Positions 22,712-31,693 of a stretch of DNA of 36,216 bases are shown in pieces. The notes below the pieces were generated by a model that was given only the letters and a program-made list of their open reading frames with translations, did not search any database and was not told where the DNA came from. The stretch is taken from NCBI RefSeq assembly GCF_025933915.1, contig NZ_JAICZA010000036.1, forward strand, positions 1 through 36,216, given 5' to 3'. The translations under genes and the position numbers were made by a program. Positions within the stretch are counted from its first letter, which is position 1. Every line of letters begins with the position of its first letter. The stretch is from Mycobacterium sp. Lineage in GTDB: Bacteria > Actinomycetota > Actinomycetes > Mycobacteriales > Mycobacteriaceae.

Positions 22712-24237
22712 CATCGCCGCATAAGGTCGCTTTTCCGGCGCGTTGTGCGGTGAACATTTCTTACGAGAAGCATCTCTGTTCCCAAGTTTTCCCCGCCGGA
22801 ATTCCGATGGAGGGATTCTTCGAGGGAATGGTCGAGCTGTTCGATGCCGACCTGAAGCGCAAAGGTTTTGACGGCATTTCGCTGCCGGCCGGCAGCTACG
22901 AACTCCACAAGATCAATGGCGTCCGGCTCGATATCAATAAGAGCCTCGACGAGCTGGGCGTCCAGGACGGCGACACCCTGGTGCTGGTGCCCCGGGTCGA
23001 CGGGGAATCGTTCGAACCGCAGTACGAGTCGCTGTCGACGGGGTTGGCCGCCATGGGCAAGTGGCTGGGCCGCGACGGCGGCGATCGGATGTTCGCGCCC
23101 GTGACGCCGCTGACGGCCGCTCACACAGCGGTCGCGGTCATCGCGATGGCGGTGGCGGTGGTCGTGGCCCTGACGCTGCGGACACGGACGTTCACCGACG
23201 GCCCGATCCCGGCGGCGGTGGCGGGCGGGGTCGGCGGTCTCCTGGTGATCGCGACGCTGGTGGCGCGCAGCGGATGGCGGGAACGACGCGACCTGTTCAG
23301 CGGGTTCGCCTGGCTTGCGGTGGTCTCGCTGGCCGCTGCCGGTGCCTGCGCTCCGCCGGGTGTGCTCGGCGCGGCGCACGGGCTGATCGGCGCCGTGGTG
23401 GTGGTCTTGGGCGCCGTCGCCATCGGGGTGACCGCGCGCAATCGGTGGCAGACCGCGGTGGTCACCGCCGTGGTAACGGTTTCCGGGGTCCTGGCCGTCG
23501 TCGCCGCCGTCCGGATGTTCCGGCCGGCTTCGGCGCAGGTGCTGGCGGTATGTGTGTTGGTCGGATTGCTCGTCCTGGTCCGGATGGCCCCCCTGATCGC
23601 GTTATGGGTGGCCCGGGTCAGGCCGCCGCATTTCGGATCGATCACCGGCCGGGACTTGTTCGCGCGGCGCGAGGGGATGCCGGTCGACACCGTGTCTCCG
23701 GTCAGTGAGGACGAATCCGAGGACGAAGACAACGAACTGACCGACATCACCGCGCGCGGCGCCGCGATCGCCGCCTCGGCGCGATTGGTCAACGCGGTCC
23801 AGGTGGGCCTGTGCGTCGGGGTATCGATCGTGCTGCCGGCCGCGGTGTGGGGCGTGTTGACCCCGGGACGCCAGTGGGCCTGGTTGGCGCTGGTGGTCGC
23901 CGGCCTGGTGGTGGGCATCTTCATCACCCAGGGCCGCGGCTTCGCCGCCAAATACCAGGCCGTCGCGCTGGTATGCGGGGCATCGGCCGCGGTGTGCGCG
24001 GGAGTGGTCAAATACGCCGTCGCCGGGCCGAAAGACGCGATGACGGGACTGCTGTGGCCGGTGGTGGCGGTGGCGACATTCGCCGCATTGGGCTTGGCCG
24101 CAGCGCTTTTGGTGCCGGCCATCCGGTTCAGACCGTTCATCCGGTTGACCGTGGAATGGGTGGAAGTGCTCGCATTCATCGTTCTGCTGCCAGCGGCGGC
24201 GGCCCTGGGAGGGCTCTTCACGTGGATTCGCCACTGA
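22708..24237 (+). CDS. eccD2: EccD2, ESX membrane component
   Basis: A 509-residue inner-membrane protein, the length of M. tuberculosis EccD2. The N-terminal ubiquitin-like YukD domain (about 10-95) includes [37 protein letters not shown]. About 11 transmembrane helices follow from residue 130 to the end, interrupted by an acidic cytosolic loop around 330-345 ([14 protein letters not shown]). In assembled ESX complexes two EccD copies per protomer form a lipid-filled barrel next to EccC, EccB and EccE. The GTG start at 22708 overlaps the preceding stop. EccB and EccC, its normal partners, are not encoded in this window. Confidence 0.92.
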   Translation: MTSPHKVAFPARCAVNISYEKHLCSQVFPAGIPMEGFFEGMVELFDADLKRKGFDGISLPAGSYELHKINGVRLDINKSLDELGVQDGDTLVLVPRVDGESFEPQYESLSTGLAAMGKWLGRDGGDRMFAPVTPLTAAHTAVAVIAMAVAVVVALTLRTRTFTDGPIPAAVAGGVGGLLVIATLVARSGWRERRDLFSGFAWLAVVSLAAAGACAPPGVLGAAHGLIGAVVVVLGAVAIGVTARNRWQTAVVTAVVTVSGVLAVVAAVRMFRPASAQVLAVCVLVGLLVLVRMAPLIALWVARVRPPHFGSITGRDLFARREGMPVDTVSPVSEDESEDEDNELTDITARGAAIAASARLVNAVQVGLCVGVSIVLPAAVWGVLTPGRQWAWLALVVAGLVVGIFITQGRGFAAKYQAVALVCGASAAVCAGVVKYAVAGPKDAMTGLLWPVVAVATFAALGLAAALLVPAIRFRPFIRLTVEWVEVLAFIVLLPAAAALGGLFTWIRH

Positions 24238-25880
24238 GAACCGCTGCGGCGCTGACCGCCGCCCTGACCTTGGTTGCGTTGTCCGCCAATATCCCTGCCG
24301 CACAAGCGATCACACCGCCATCGGTGGACCCGGGGATGGTGCCACCGGACGGCCCGCCGCGGCCCGATCAGCCGATGCGCCGCGCCAACAGCTGCTCGTC
24401 GCCGATCACCGTGCGAAACCCCGATGTGGCGCAGCTGGCTCCCGGATTCAACCTGCTCAACATCACCAAGGCATGGCAATACAGCACGGGCAACGGTGTG
24501 CCCGTCGCGGTCATCGACACCGGAGTGACGCCGAACCCGCGGCTACCGGTGGTGCCCGGTGGCGACTACATCATGGGTGAGGACGGCCTGACGGACTGCG
24601 ACGCCCACGGCACCATCGTCAGCTCGATCATCGGCGCTGCGCCCCAAGGGATTTTGCCCATGCCGCGGCCCATGCCGGCCACCCCGGCGTTCCCCCCGGC
24701 GGCCGGGCCGCCGCCCGTCGCCGGGGCGCCTGCCCCTCCGGTCGAGGTTCCGCCCCCGATGGCACCACCGCCCCCGCCGCCGCCGGTGACGATCACCCAG
24801 GTCCTTCCGCCGCCACCGCCGCCGCCCCCGCCACCGGAGGGAGGCGGCGCCACCGCCGCATCGAACGGGCCACCCGATCCGCAGACCGAGGAAGAACCCG
24901 CGGTGCCGCCGCTCCCTCCCGGAGCGCCCGATGGGGTGGTGGGTGTGGCCCCGCACGCGACCATCATCTCGATTCGGCAATCCTCACGGGCCTTCGAACC
25001 CGTCAACCCGCCACCGGGCGATCCCAACTCCGACGAGAAGGTCAAGGCGGGCACGCTGAATTCGGTTGCGCGCGCGGTGATTCACGCCGCGAACATGGGC
25101 GCGAAGGTGATCAACATTTCGGTCACCGCCTGCCTGCCCGCGGCGGCCCCGGCCGATCAGCGGGCGCTGGGCGCGGCGCTGTGGTACGCGGCCACCGCGA
25201 AGGACGCGGTGGTCGTGGCGGCCGCCGGCAACGACGGGGAGGCCGGCTGCAACAACAACCCGATGTATGACCCGCTGGATCCCTCGGATCCACGGGACTG
25301 GCATCAGGTCAAGGTCGTCTCGGCCCCGTCCTGGTTTTCCGATTACGTCCTGTCGGTGGGCGCCGTCGACGCCAGTGGCGCCGCGCTGGACAAGAGCATG
25401 TCGGGCCCCTGGGTCGGCGTCGCCGCACCGGGGACCCACATCATGGGTCTCTCACCCCAAGGTGGCGGGCCCGTCAACGCCTACCCGCCGTCGAGGCCGG
25501 GCGAGAAGAACATGCCGTTCTGGGGCACCAGTTTCTCGGCGGCCTACGTCAGCGGAGTCGCGGCATTGGTGCGCGCGAAATACCCCGATCTCAGTGCGCA
25601 CCAGGTGATCAACCGGATCGTGCAGTCGGCGCACAATCCACCCGCGGGGGTCGACAACAAGGTCGGCTACGGGCTGGTGGACCCCGTCGCGGCGTTGACC
25701 TTCAACATCCCGCCGGGCGACCGGATGCCTCCGGGTGCCCAAAGCCGGGTCATCACCCCGGCGGCACCGCCGCCACCGCCCGACCACCGGGCGCGCAACA
25801 TCGCCATCGGATTCCTGGGCGTCGTGGCCGCCGGTGTGCTGGTGTTCGCGATCGCCGCGCGCTTGCGGAGGGCCCGATGA
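24222..25880 (+). CDS. mycP2: MycP2, mycosin subtilisin-like protease
   Basis: A 552-residue membrane-anchored S8 protease of ESX-2 (M. tuberculosis MycP2 is about 550). Signal peptide about 1-29; catalytic Asp99 (VIDTG), His129 (DAHGT) and Ser437 (GTSFS), with the oxyanion Asn in AAAGNDG. A long Pro-rich loop (about 146-235, several polyproline runs) is inserted after the His block, as in mycosins. A C-terminal helix (about 525-547) anchors it with the protease outside the membrane. The start is GTG 24222, preceded by GGGAGGG and overlapping the end of eccD2 by 16 bases; the frame open further upstream is a shadow. All catalytic residues are intact. Confidence 0.92.
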   Translation: MDSPLRTAAALTAALTLVALSANIPAAQAITPPSVDPGMVPPDGPPRPDQPMRRANSCSSPITVRNPDVAQLAPGFNLLNITKAWQYSTGNGVPVAVIDTGVTPNPRLPVVPGGDYIMGEDGLTDCDAHGTIVSSIIGAAPQGILPMPRPMPATPAFPPAAGPPPVAGAPAPPVEVPPPMAPPPPPPPVTITQVLPPPPPPPPPPEGGGATAASNGPPDPQTEEEPAVPPLPPGAPDGVVGVAPHATIISIRQSSRAFEPVNPPPGDPNSDEKVKAGTLNSVARAVIHAANMGAKVINISVTACLPAAAPADQRALGAALWYAATAKDAVVVAAAGNDGEAGCNNNPMYDPLDPSDPRDWHQVKVVSAPSWFSDYVLSVGAVDASGAALDKSMSGPWVGVAAPGTHIMGLSPQGGGPVNAYPPSRPGEKNMPFWGTSFSAAYVSGVAALVRAKYPDLSAHQVINRIVQSAHNPPAGVDNKVGYGLVDPVAALTFNIPPGDRMPPGAQSRVITPAAPPPPPDHRARNIAIGFLGVVAAGVLVFAIAARLRRAR

Positions 25881-27439
25881 GGCCCAACCTCACCGGGTTC
25901 AGCCGCGGCAGTAACCGCCGGGTGGTCGGGGTGTGGGTGGTATTCATGCTCGCGCTCGCGAGCTGGCTGCTGGCCGGCTATATCGGTGCCGCGGTCGCCG
26001 TGGTGGTAGGCGTCGCGCTGGTGTTCGTGCGCTGGTGGGGCCAGCCGGCGTGGTCGTGGGCGGTGCTGTGGCGGCGCGGCCGGCGCCCGATCGACTGGGC
26101 GGCTCCGATCACCGTGGCCAACAACCGATCCGGTGGCGGCGTGCGCGTGCAAGACGGGGTCGCCGTGGTCGCGGTGCAACTGCTGGGCAGGGCGCATCAA
26201 GCCACGATGGTGACCGGCTCGGTGACCGTCGAGACAGACAACGTGCTCGACGTCGTCGAATTGGTGCCGATGCTGCGCCAGGCCCTCGGTCTGCAACTCG
26301 ACTCGATCAGCGTCGTCAGCATCGGTTCCCGGCACGGAACCATCGGGGACTACCCGCGGGTCTACGACTCCGAGATCGGCACCCCGCCGTACGCGGGCCG
26401 GCGCGAGACCTGGCTGATCATGCGGTTGGCGGTGATCGGCAACGCCCACACCCTGGTCTGGCGCACAACTGTTGGCGCGGCGGCGATTTCGGTGGCCCAG
26501 CGCATCGCGGGCCTCCTGCGCTGCGAAGGCCTGCGGGCCAAGGTGGCCACGGCCACCGATCTGGTCGAACTCGATCGCCGGCTCGGCTGGGACGCGGTGT
26601 CGGGGCCGGCGCAGCGATGGAAAGCCATTCGCGGGGAAGCGGGCTGGCTGACCACCTATGCGTATCCGCCGGAGGCGATCACGTCGCGCAACCTTTCCCA
26701 GGCGTGGACGCTGCGCGCCGACGAGGTCATCCAGAACGTCACCGTGTATCCGGACGCGCGGTGCACGGCGACGATCACCGTGCGCACGCCGACGCCCGCG
26801 CCCACGCCGCCCAGCGTGGTCCTGCGCCGGCTCAACGGCGAGCAGGCCGCGGCGGCGTCGGGCAACATGTGCGGCCCCCGACCACACCTGCGCGGTATGC
26901 GGCGCAGCCCGCTGCCCGCGGAGCTGGTCACCGAGATCGGTCCCTCGGGTGTGCTGATCGGGAAGCTCAGCACCGGCGATCGGCTGTTGATGCCGGTGAC
27001 CGATGCCGGTGAGCTGTCGCGCGTGTTCGTCGCCGCTGACGACCCGATCGCCAAGCGGATCGTGATCCGCACCGCCGGCGCCGGGGAACGAGTCTGCGTG
27101 CACACCCGCGACATGTCGCGCTGGGCCAGCGTACGAATGCCGGAGATCGGCGTCGTCAACGGCTCGCGCCCGGCACCGCGCACCACCGTCAGCGTCGTGG
27201 AATACGCCGCGGCGATTTCGCCCACTCCGCGACCGGCGACCGTGATCACCATCGCCCCGGCGGGCGCCAGGCTCTCCGAGGGACAGCGCCACGGCTTCGA
27301 GGTGATAATCGAGCAGGTTGGCCCAGCGGTGGTGAATGTCACTGCGGCGGGGAAGAATTGGCTTGCCGAGATGGACATGTTCCGTGCCGAGAACCGCTAT
27401 GTCAGCCTGGATCCGGTCAGCATGTCGGTCGGCATGTAG
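25877..27439 (+). CDS. eccE2: EccE2, ESX membrane component
   Basis: A 520-residue EccE. Two adjacent N-terminal transmembrane helices (about 15-33 and 35-52) are followed by a large cytosolic domain. EccE sits at the periphery of the ESX membrane complex, stabilising the EccB-EccC-EccD core. The ATG start overlaps the mycP2 stop (ATGA), which secures both the start and membership of the operon. Recognisable family segments include [24 protein letters not shown] and [19 protein letters not shown]. Confidence 0.9.
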   Translation: MRPNLTGFSRGSNRRVVGVWVVFMLALASWLLAGYIGAAVAVVVGVALVFVRWWGQPAWSWAVLWRRGRRPIDWAAPITVANNRSGGGVRVQDGVAVVAVQLLGRAHQATMVTGSVTVETDNVLDVVELVPMLRQALGLQLDSISVVSIGSRHGTIGDYPRVYDSEIGTPPYAGRRETWLIMRLAVIGNAHTLVWRTTVGAAAISVAQRIAGLLRCEGLRAKVATATDLVELDRRLGWDAVSGPAQRWKAIRGEAGWLTTYAYPPEAITSRNLSQAWTLRADEVIQNVTVYPDARCTATITVRTPTPAPTPPSVVLRRLNGEQAAAASGNMCGPRPHLRGMRRSPLPAELVTEIGPSGVLIGKLSTGDRLLMPVTDAGELSRVFVAADDPIAKRIVIRTAGAGERVCVHTRDMSRWASVRMPEIGVVNGSRPAPRTTVSVVEYAAAISPTPRPATVITIAPAGARLSEGQRHGFEVIIEQVGPAVVNVTAAGKNWLAEMDMFRAENRYVSLDPVSMSVGM

Positions 27440-27563
27440 CAGGTCCGTAACGCGAGTTTGAGGCACAGTTTGATGAGCGCACGCGGTGGCAGCTCGGTCC
27501 GGCCGAGGGCGGCCGCCCGCAATCGCGATGACCGCGGCCGCGGCGCTCGTGATGGGGGATGTG

Positions 27564-29402
27564 ATGGGTGATTTACAAACGGCCCGAAGGCATTTCGACC
27601 AGGCCATGGGTATCAAGAACCGGCAGGGGCGGGCGGCCGCGTTGCCGGAGTTCGTCGCCGCCACCGACGCCGACGCGTCGATGGCCGATGCATGGCTGGG
27701 GCGCATCGCGTGCGGCGACAGCGACCTGGCGTCGCTGCGGCATCTCTATGCCACCAGCGAATGGCTGCACCGTGAGACCACGCGCATCGGGCAGACGCTG
27801 GCCGCGGAGATCCAGCTCGGCCCCTACATCGGAATCACCGTCACCGACGCATCGCAGGTCGGGTTGGCGCTGTCGTCCGCATTGACGATCGCCGGGGAAT
27901 ACGCCGACGCCGACAAACTGCTGGCCAACCGCGACCTGCTGGACTCGTGGACCAACTACCAGTGGCACCAGCTGGCCCGCACCTTCTTGATGTACCGGAC
28001 GCAGCGCTGGCCGGACGTGCTGCTGGCGGCCGCCGAGGAGTTGCCCGCGCAGGCGATCGTCATGTCGGCTGTGACGGCGTCGATCTGCGCGTTGGCCGCG
28101 CACGCCGCCGCCCACCTCGGGCAGGGCCGGGTCGCCCTGGACTGGCTGGACCGTGTCGACGTGATCGGGCACACCCAGTCGTCGGCCCGCTTCGACGCCG
28201 ATGTGTTGACCGCCTCGATCGGCCCGTCCGACATTCCGCTGCTCGTCGCCGATCTGGCGTACGTGCGGGGGATGGTGCACCGCCAGCTGCGTGAGGAGGA
28301 CAAGGCCCAGATCTGGCTGTCCAAGGCCACCATCAACGGGGTCCTCACCGCGGCGGCCAAAGAAGCGTTGGCGGACCCGAACCTGCACCTGGTGGTCACC
28401 GACGAAGAAACCATCGACAGCCGCACCGATCGTTGGGACGCCTCGTCGGCCAAGAGCCGCGACGAACTCGATGACGACGCCACCGCCGATCGGCGGGCCG
28501 AGCTGCTGGCCGAGGGACGCAAGCTGCTGGCGAAGCAGGTGGGACTGGCCGCCGTCAAGCAAGCGGTCGCGGCGCTCGAAGACCAACTCGAAGTGCGAAT
28601 GATGCGACTCGAGCACGGCCTGCCGGTGGAGGGGCAGACCAACCACATGCTGCTCGTCGGCCCGCCCGGCACCGGTAAGACGACCACGGCCGAAGCGCTG
28701 GGCAAGATCTATGCCGGCATGGGGATCGTGCGCAACCCCGAAATCCGGGAGGTGCGGCGTTCGGATTTCTGCGGCCACTTCATCGGTGAGTCGGGGCCCA
28801 AGACCAATGAACTGATCGAAAAGTCGCTTGGCCAAATCATTTTCATGGATGAGTTCTACTCGCTGATCGAACGCCATCAAGACGGCACACCCGACATGAT
28901 CGGCATGGAGGCCGTCAATCAGCTCCTCGTCGCGTTGGAAGCGCACCGATTCGACTTCTGTTTCATCGGCGCGGGCTATGAAGACCAGGTGGACCAATTC
29001 CTCACCGTGAACCCGGGTTTGGCCGGCCGGTTCAACCGCAAGCTGCGCTTCGAGTCCTACTCGCCGGCAGAGATCGTCGAGATCGCGAACCGCTACGCGA
29101 CACCGCGGGCCAGCCTGCTCGACGATGCCGCACGCGAGAAGTTCCTGGACGCGGCGACGACCATCCGCGCCTACACCACTCCTGGTGGGCGGCACGGCAT
29201 CGACGCCATGCAGAACGGCAGGTTCGCACGCAATGTCGTCGAACGTGCCGAAGGCTTCCGGGACACCAGGGTGGTCGCGCAAAAGCGTGCGGGCCAACCG
29301 GTGACGGTCGAGGACCTTCAGATCATCACCGCGGCCGACATCGAGGCGGCGGTGCGCAGCGTGTGTTCGGACAACCGCGACATGGCGGCCATCGTCTGGT
29401 GA
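27564..29402 (+). CDS. eccA2: EccA2, cytosolic AAA+ ATPase of ESX-2
   Basis: A 612-residue CbxX/CfqX-type AAA+ ATPase. Residues 1-280 form a TPR-like helical domain; the AAA+ domain has Walker A GPPGTGKT at 366-373 (Lys372) and Walker B IIFMDE with Asp429 and Glu430. EccA proteins are thought to separate EspG chaperones from PE-PPE substrates or otherwise prepare them for export. ATG 27564 is chosen because GGGGGAT precedes it and MGDLQTARRHFDQAM is the conserved family opening; upstream in-frame starts (27486, 27528, 27552) lack ribosome-binding sites. A 124-bp gap separates it from eccE2. Sequence is close to M. tuberculosis EccA2 along the whole length. Confidence 0.92.
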   Translation: MGDLQTARRHFDQAMGIKNRQGRAAALPEFVAATDADASMADAWLGRIACGDSDLASLRHLYATSEWLHRETTRIGQTLAAEIQLGPYIGITVTDASQVGLALSSALTIAGEYADADKLLANRDLLDSWTNYQWHQLARTFLMYRTQRWPDVLLAAAEELPAQAIVMSAVTASICALAAHAAAHLGQGRVALDWLDRVDVIGHTQSSARFDADVLTASIGPSDIPLLVADLAYVRGMVHRQLREEDKAQIWLSKATINGVLTAAAKEALADPNLHLVVTDEETIDSRTDRWDASSAKSRDELDDDATADRRAELLAEGRKLLAKQVGLAAVKQAVAALEDQLEVRMMRLEHGLPVEGQTNHMLLVGPPGTGKTTTAEALGKIYAGMGIVRNPEIREVRRSDFCGHFIGESGPKTNELIEKSLGQIIFMDEFYSLIERHQDGTPDMIGMEAVNQLLVALEAHRFDFCFIGAGYEDQVDQFLTVNPGLAGRFNRKLRFESYSPAEIVEIANRYATPRASLLDDAAREKFLDAATTIRAYTTPGGRHGIDAMQNGRFARNVVERAEGFRDTRVVAQKRAGQPVTVEDLQIITAADIEAAVRSVCSDNRDMAAIVW

Positions 29403-29412
29403 CCGCCGGCGA

Positions 29413-29853
29413 TCACGTCGGCTCGAAGCGGAAGACGGCGAGCCGCCCCGCCAGCGCCTCGAATTCGTCGGCCGTTCCGTCGCGCACCATTCCCGAGCGT
29501 TTCGCGAACGCCACGCCGACGGGGACTTTGGCGGGGAACTCCCGCAGCACCGGCCGCGCCTCACGGGCGGAGAGTTCGACGATCCGGACGCGCCGTGACC
29601 GCCGGCCCCGGCGCAGGGTGCCGGAGCCCGCGGCGCGGGCGTTCGCCGCCCAGTCGGCGCCGGGATAACCGGCCACCACGTAGAGGCCGCCCCGGAAGTC
29701 GAAGGGGGTCATCGGTGTGCTGCGGGGTCGACCCGACTTACGCCCGGGCACGGTGAGCACCATGGCGGGCCCGGTCGGAATGCCCAGCCGTTGTACCGCC
29801 ATCATGAACTTGTTCATGGGCTTGAGGTAGCGCGGGGGACGCGGTGCGGTCAT
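29413..29853 (-). CDS. Deazaflavin (F420)-dependent nitroreductase/quinone reductase, Ddn-like
   Basis: A 146-residue split beta-barrel protein of the Ddn/F420H2-dependent reductase family. The LTVPGRKSGRPRSTPMTPFDFRGGLYVVAGYPGADWAANARAAG segment holds the usual F420-binding GRKSG(R/K)xR pattern and the WxxNxRA motif. Such enzymes reduce quinones or activate nitroimidazoles with F420H2 at the membrane. Its start is one base after the stop of the NmrA-like gene (TGA-C-ATG), so the two are translationally coupled. It converges on eccA2 with ten bases between the stop codons. Confidence 0.87.
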   Translation of the reverse strand: MTAPRPPRYLKPMNKFMMAVQRLGIPTGPAMVLTVPGRKSGRPRSTPMTPFDFRGGLYVVAGYPGADWAANARAAGSGTLRRGRRSRRVRIVELSAREARPVLREFPAKVPVGVAFAKRSGMVRDGTADEFEALAGRLAVFRFEPT

Positions 29854-29854
29854 G

Positions 29855-30703
29855 TCAGACTCCTTGCTCGTCGGTGAAGGCGCCGCGGTGCTCAGCCACC
29901 CAGTGGGCGAACGGAAGTGCCGGCCGGCCGAGGATCTTCTCGACGTCGTGGGTGACCATTGCGGGTTTGTCGAGCGACTCGGCGAGCATCGCCAGGTAGG
30001 CGTCGGCGAACCCGGCGCTGAACCCCAAACCCAGAAACCGTTGCCGCACAGCGTCTGCGGGAACCTCGATGTACTGCAGCTGCCGCCCCAGGACCGCGCC
30101 GATGACCGCCACCAGCTCCGCGTTGGTGAGCGCCTGCGGACCGGTCAGCGGGATCCGCTGTCCGACAAGCTCCTCGGTGAGCAGCGCGTGCGCGGCAACA
30201 CCCGCAATGTCCGTCTCGACGATCGGCGCCGTCGATGCGGCGGCGTATGGCCCGGCGACCACGTCGCCGGCGCGGAGCTGAGTGGACCACATGCCGGCGA
30301 AATTCGAAGCGAACACGGTGGGCCGCAGGCTCACCCAGGCCAGGCCGGAGTCGACGGCGAGCTGCTCGACCTCCTTGTTGCGGTCGCCGCGAAATCGGGA
30401 CGGCTGCCGGGATACGTCGTCGTCGGCATTGATCGCCGACAACGCGACCAGCTTGGAGATGCCGGCCCGCCCGCATTGGGTCACAACGTCGTCGAGCTGC
30501 CCGCCCAGCGCGCGGGAGTTCAGGAAGACCGCCGACGCGTCCGACAGCGCCTCGGCGGCGGAATGGAACACCTCGACATCGGCGGGAAATCCGGCCGGCC
30601 CCGGTTGTCGGGTGACCGCGCGCACGTGTGCTCCCGCGGTGAGCAGTTCGTTGACGAGCGGGCGCCCGACGTTGCCGGTCGCCCCGGTGACGACGATTGT
30701 CAT
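29855..30703 (-). CDS. NmrA-like NAD(P)-binding SDR family protein
   Basis: A 282-residue atypical short-chain dehydrogenase. The Rossmann start TIVVTGATGNVGRPLVNELL gives the GxxGxxG NAD(P) motif at the very N-terminus, followed by VRAVTRQP. The body (SKLVALSAINA, WVSLRPTVFASNF) matches NmrA/azoreductase-type proteins that lack a classic YxxxK site and act as redox sensors or reductases. The start is ATG 30703, preceded by AAAGGAA. It heads an operon with the Ddn-like gene and diverges from an ECF sigma factor. Oxidoreductases and epimerase-like SDR genes are the usual neighbours of SnoaL-tailed ECF41-type sigma factors, so it is probably their target. Confidence 0.86.
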   Translation of the reverse strand: MTIVVTGATGNVGRPLVNELLTAGAHVRAVTRQPGPAGFPADVEVFHSAAEALSDASAVFLNSRALGGQLDDVVTQCGRAGISKLVALSAINADDDVSRQPSRFRGDRNKEVEQLAVDSGLAWVSLRPTVFASNFAGMWSTQLRAGDVVAGPYAAASTAPIVETDIAGVAAHALLTEELVGQRIPLTGPQALTNAELVAVIGAVLGRQLQYIEVPADAVRQRFLGLGFSAGFADAYLAMLAESLDKPAMVTHDVEKILGRPALPFAHWVAEHRGAFTDEQGV

Positions 30704-30742
30704 GGGATGGTTCCTTTCGTGAATTTTGTGCACTGCTGCAAG

Positions 30743-30769
30743 GACGGGGCAAAAGATGGGAAAGTTACA
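30743..30769 (-). promoter_or_regulatory. ECF-type promoter of the NmrA-like operon
   Basis: On the minus strand TGTAACT (30769-30763) is followed by 16 bases and CGTC (30746-30743). The pattern resembles the TGTCACA/CGTC promoter recalled for ECF41 sigma factors. The transcript would start near 30735, leaving a leader of about 32 bases with a Shine-Dalgarno site. Confidence 0.55.
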
Positions 30770-30779
30770 GCGGAGAACG

Positions 30780-30806
30780 CGTAACTTTTTGCGGCAGCAG
30801 ATCGTC
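30780..30806 (+). promoter_or_regulatory. ECF-type autoregulatory promoter of the sigma factor gene
   Basis: CGTAACT (30780-30786), 16 bases, then CGTC (30803-30806), eight bases before ATG 30815. It mirrors the divergent promoter; together the two -35 elements create the inverted repeat AAAGTTAC-N12-GTAACTTT at 30761-30788. Given the distance, the sigma factor mRNA is probably leaderless. Confidence 0.55.
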
Positions 30807-30814
30807 GAAGAGTC

Positions 30815-31693
30815 ATGAACCCGTCGCCGTCAGCGGGCGACCAGGTCGCCGAGGCCTGGCGCCGCCATCGCCCGTATCTGGTCAACCTCGCCTACCAGAT
30901 GCTGGGCGACATCGGCGAGGCGGAAGACGTTGCGCAGGAAGCGTTCCTGCGGCTCTCGCGCGCCGAGATCAGCGAGATCGAGGATGTCCGGGGCTGGCTG
31001 ACGGTGGTGGCCAGCCGGCTTTGCCTCGACCAGGTGCGCTCGGCCCGCGCCCGCTACGAACGCCCCGGCGACATCGGGGAGCGGCCGGCGGCGCGCCGCT
31101 CCGACCCGGCCGACCGGATCACCCTCGACGACGAGATCCGCACCGCGCTGCTGGAAGTCCTGCGCAGGCTCAGCCCCGCTGAACGGGTCGCCTTCGTGCT
31201 GCACGACGTGTTCAGCGTGCCCTTCGACTCGATCTCGCAAACCGTGGGTCGTCCGGTCGGCACCTGTCGCCAGCTGGCGCGGCGCGCGCGGGCCAAATTC
31301 ATTGCGGCGCAACCGAAGGTGAACGCGGTGGCCGCGGCCGAACACCAGCTCGTCACAGAGAAGTTCATCACCGCGTGCGCCAACGGTGACCTCGTCGCGC
31401 TGGCCGCGGTCCTGGACCCGACGGTCTGGGGCGTGGGCACGATCCTGGCCGACCCGGCGCCGCCGCCCCAGGTCAATCACGGGCCAGACGCGGTGGCCAC
31501 CAACCTGTTGCGCTATCTGTGGCCGGACGTGACCCTGGTCAGCGGTCCCGTCGGGGCGCCGGTGCTGCTGGCCTTCACCGACCGCCGCCTGTTCGCCGTC
31601 ATCGTGCTGACCATCCGCGGGGCGCGGGTGGGCAAAATCGAGGCGATCGCCGACCCGTCGGCGCGAACCGGGAACTCCGCCGGCAAGGCCTAG
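30815..31693 (+). CDS. ECF sigma factor with SnoaL-like C-terminal domain (SigI/SigJ group)
   Basis: A 292-residue sigma factor. Region 2 (YLVNLAYQMLGDIGEAEDVAQEAFLRLSR, then RGWLTVVASRLCLDQVRSA) and region 4 (LSPAERVAFVLHDVFSVPFDSISQTVGRPVGTCRQLARRARAKF) are clear. Residues about 180-285 are an NTF2/SnoaL-like domain that tunes activity instead of an anti-sigma factor. From memory the whole chain follows M. tuberculosis SigI closely. The WLPEP linker and DGGG motifs typical of classic ECF41 are not seen, so it is a SigI-type relative. No anti-sigma gene is adjacent. Its stop codon overlaps that of the convergent ATPase gene through a shared CTAG. Confidence 0.88.
   Translation: MNPSPSAGDQVAEAWRRHRPYLVNLAYQMLGDIGEAEDVAQEAFLRLSRAEISEIEDVRGWLTVVASRLCLDQVRSARARYERPGDIGERPAARRSDPADRITLDDEIRTALLEVLRRLSPAERVAFVLHDVFSVPFDSISQTVGRPVGTCRQLARRARAKFIAAQPKVNAVAAAEHQLVTEKFITACANGDLVALAAVLDPTVWGVGTILADPAPPPQVNHGPDAVATNLLRYLWPDVTLVSGPVGAPVLLAFTDRRLFAVIVLTIRGARVGKIEAIADPSARTGNSAGKA

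Noticed and set aside
23811..24221. N-terminal extension of mycP2 within eccD2
   Set aside because: The frame is open, but the signal peptide and ribosome-binding site place the start at GTG 24222; the upstream part is an eccD2 shadow.
24661..24930. Pro-rich stretch of mycP2 as a repeat or frameshift scar
   Set aside because: Low-complexity proline runs after the catalytic His are a normal mycosin loop, and the frame remains open through to the Ser motif.
25667..29564. Two open frames of 679 and 663 codons on the minus strand
   Set aside because: They lie antisense to mycP2/eccE2 and eccA2, which are secure by motif and overlap. No domain is recognisable in either.
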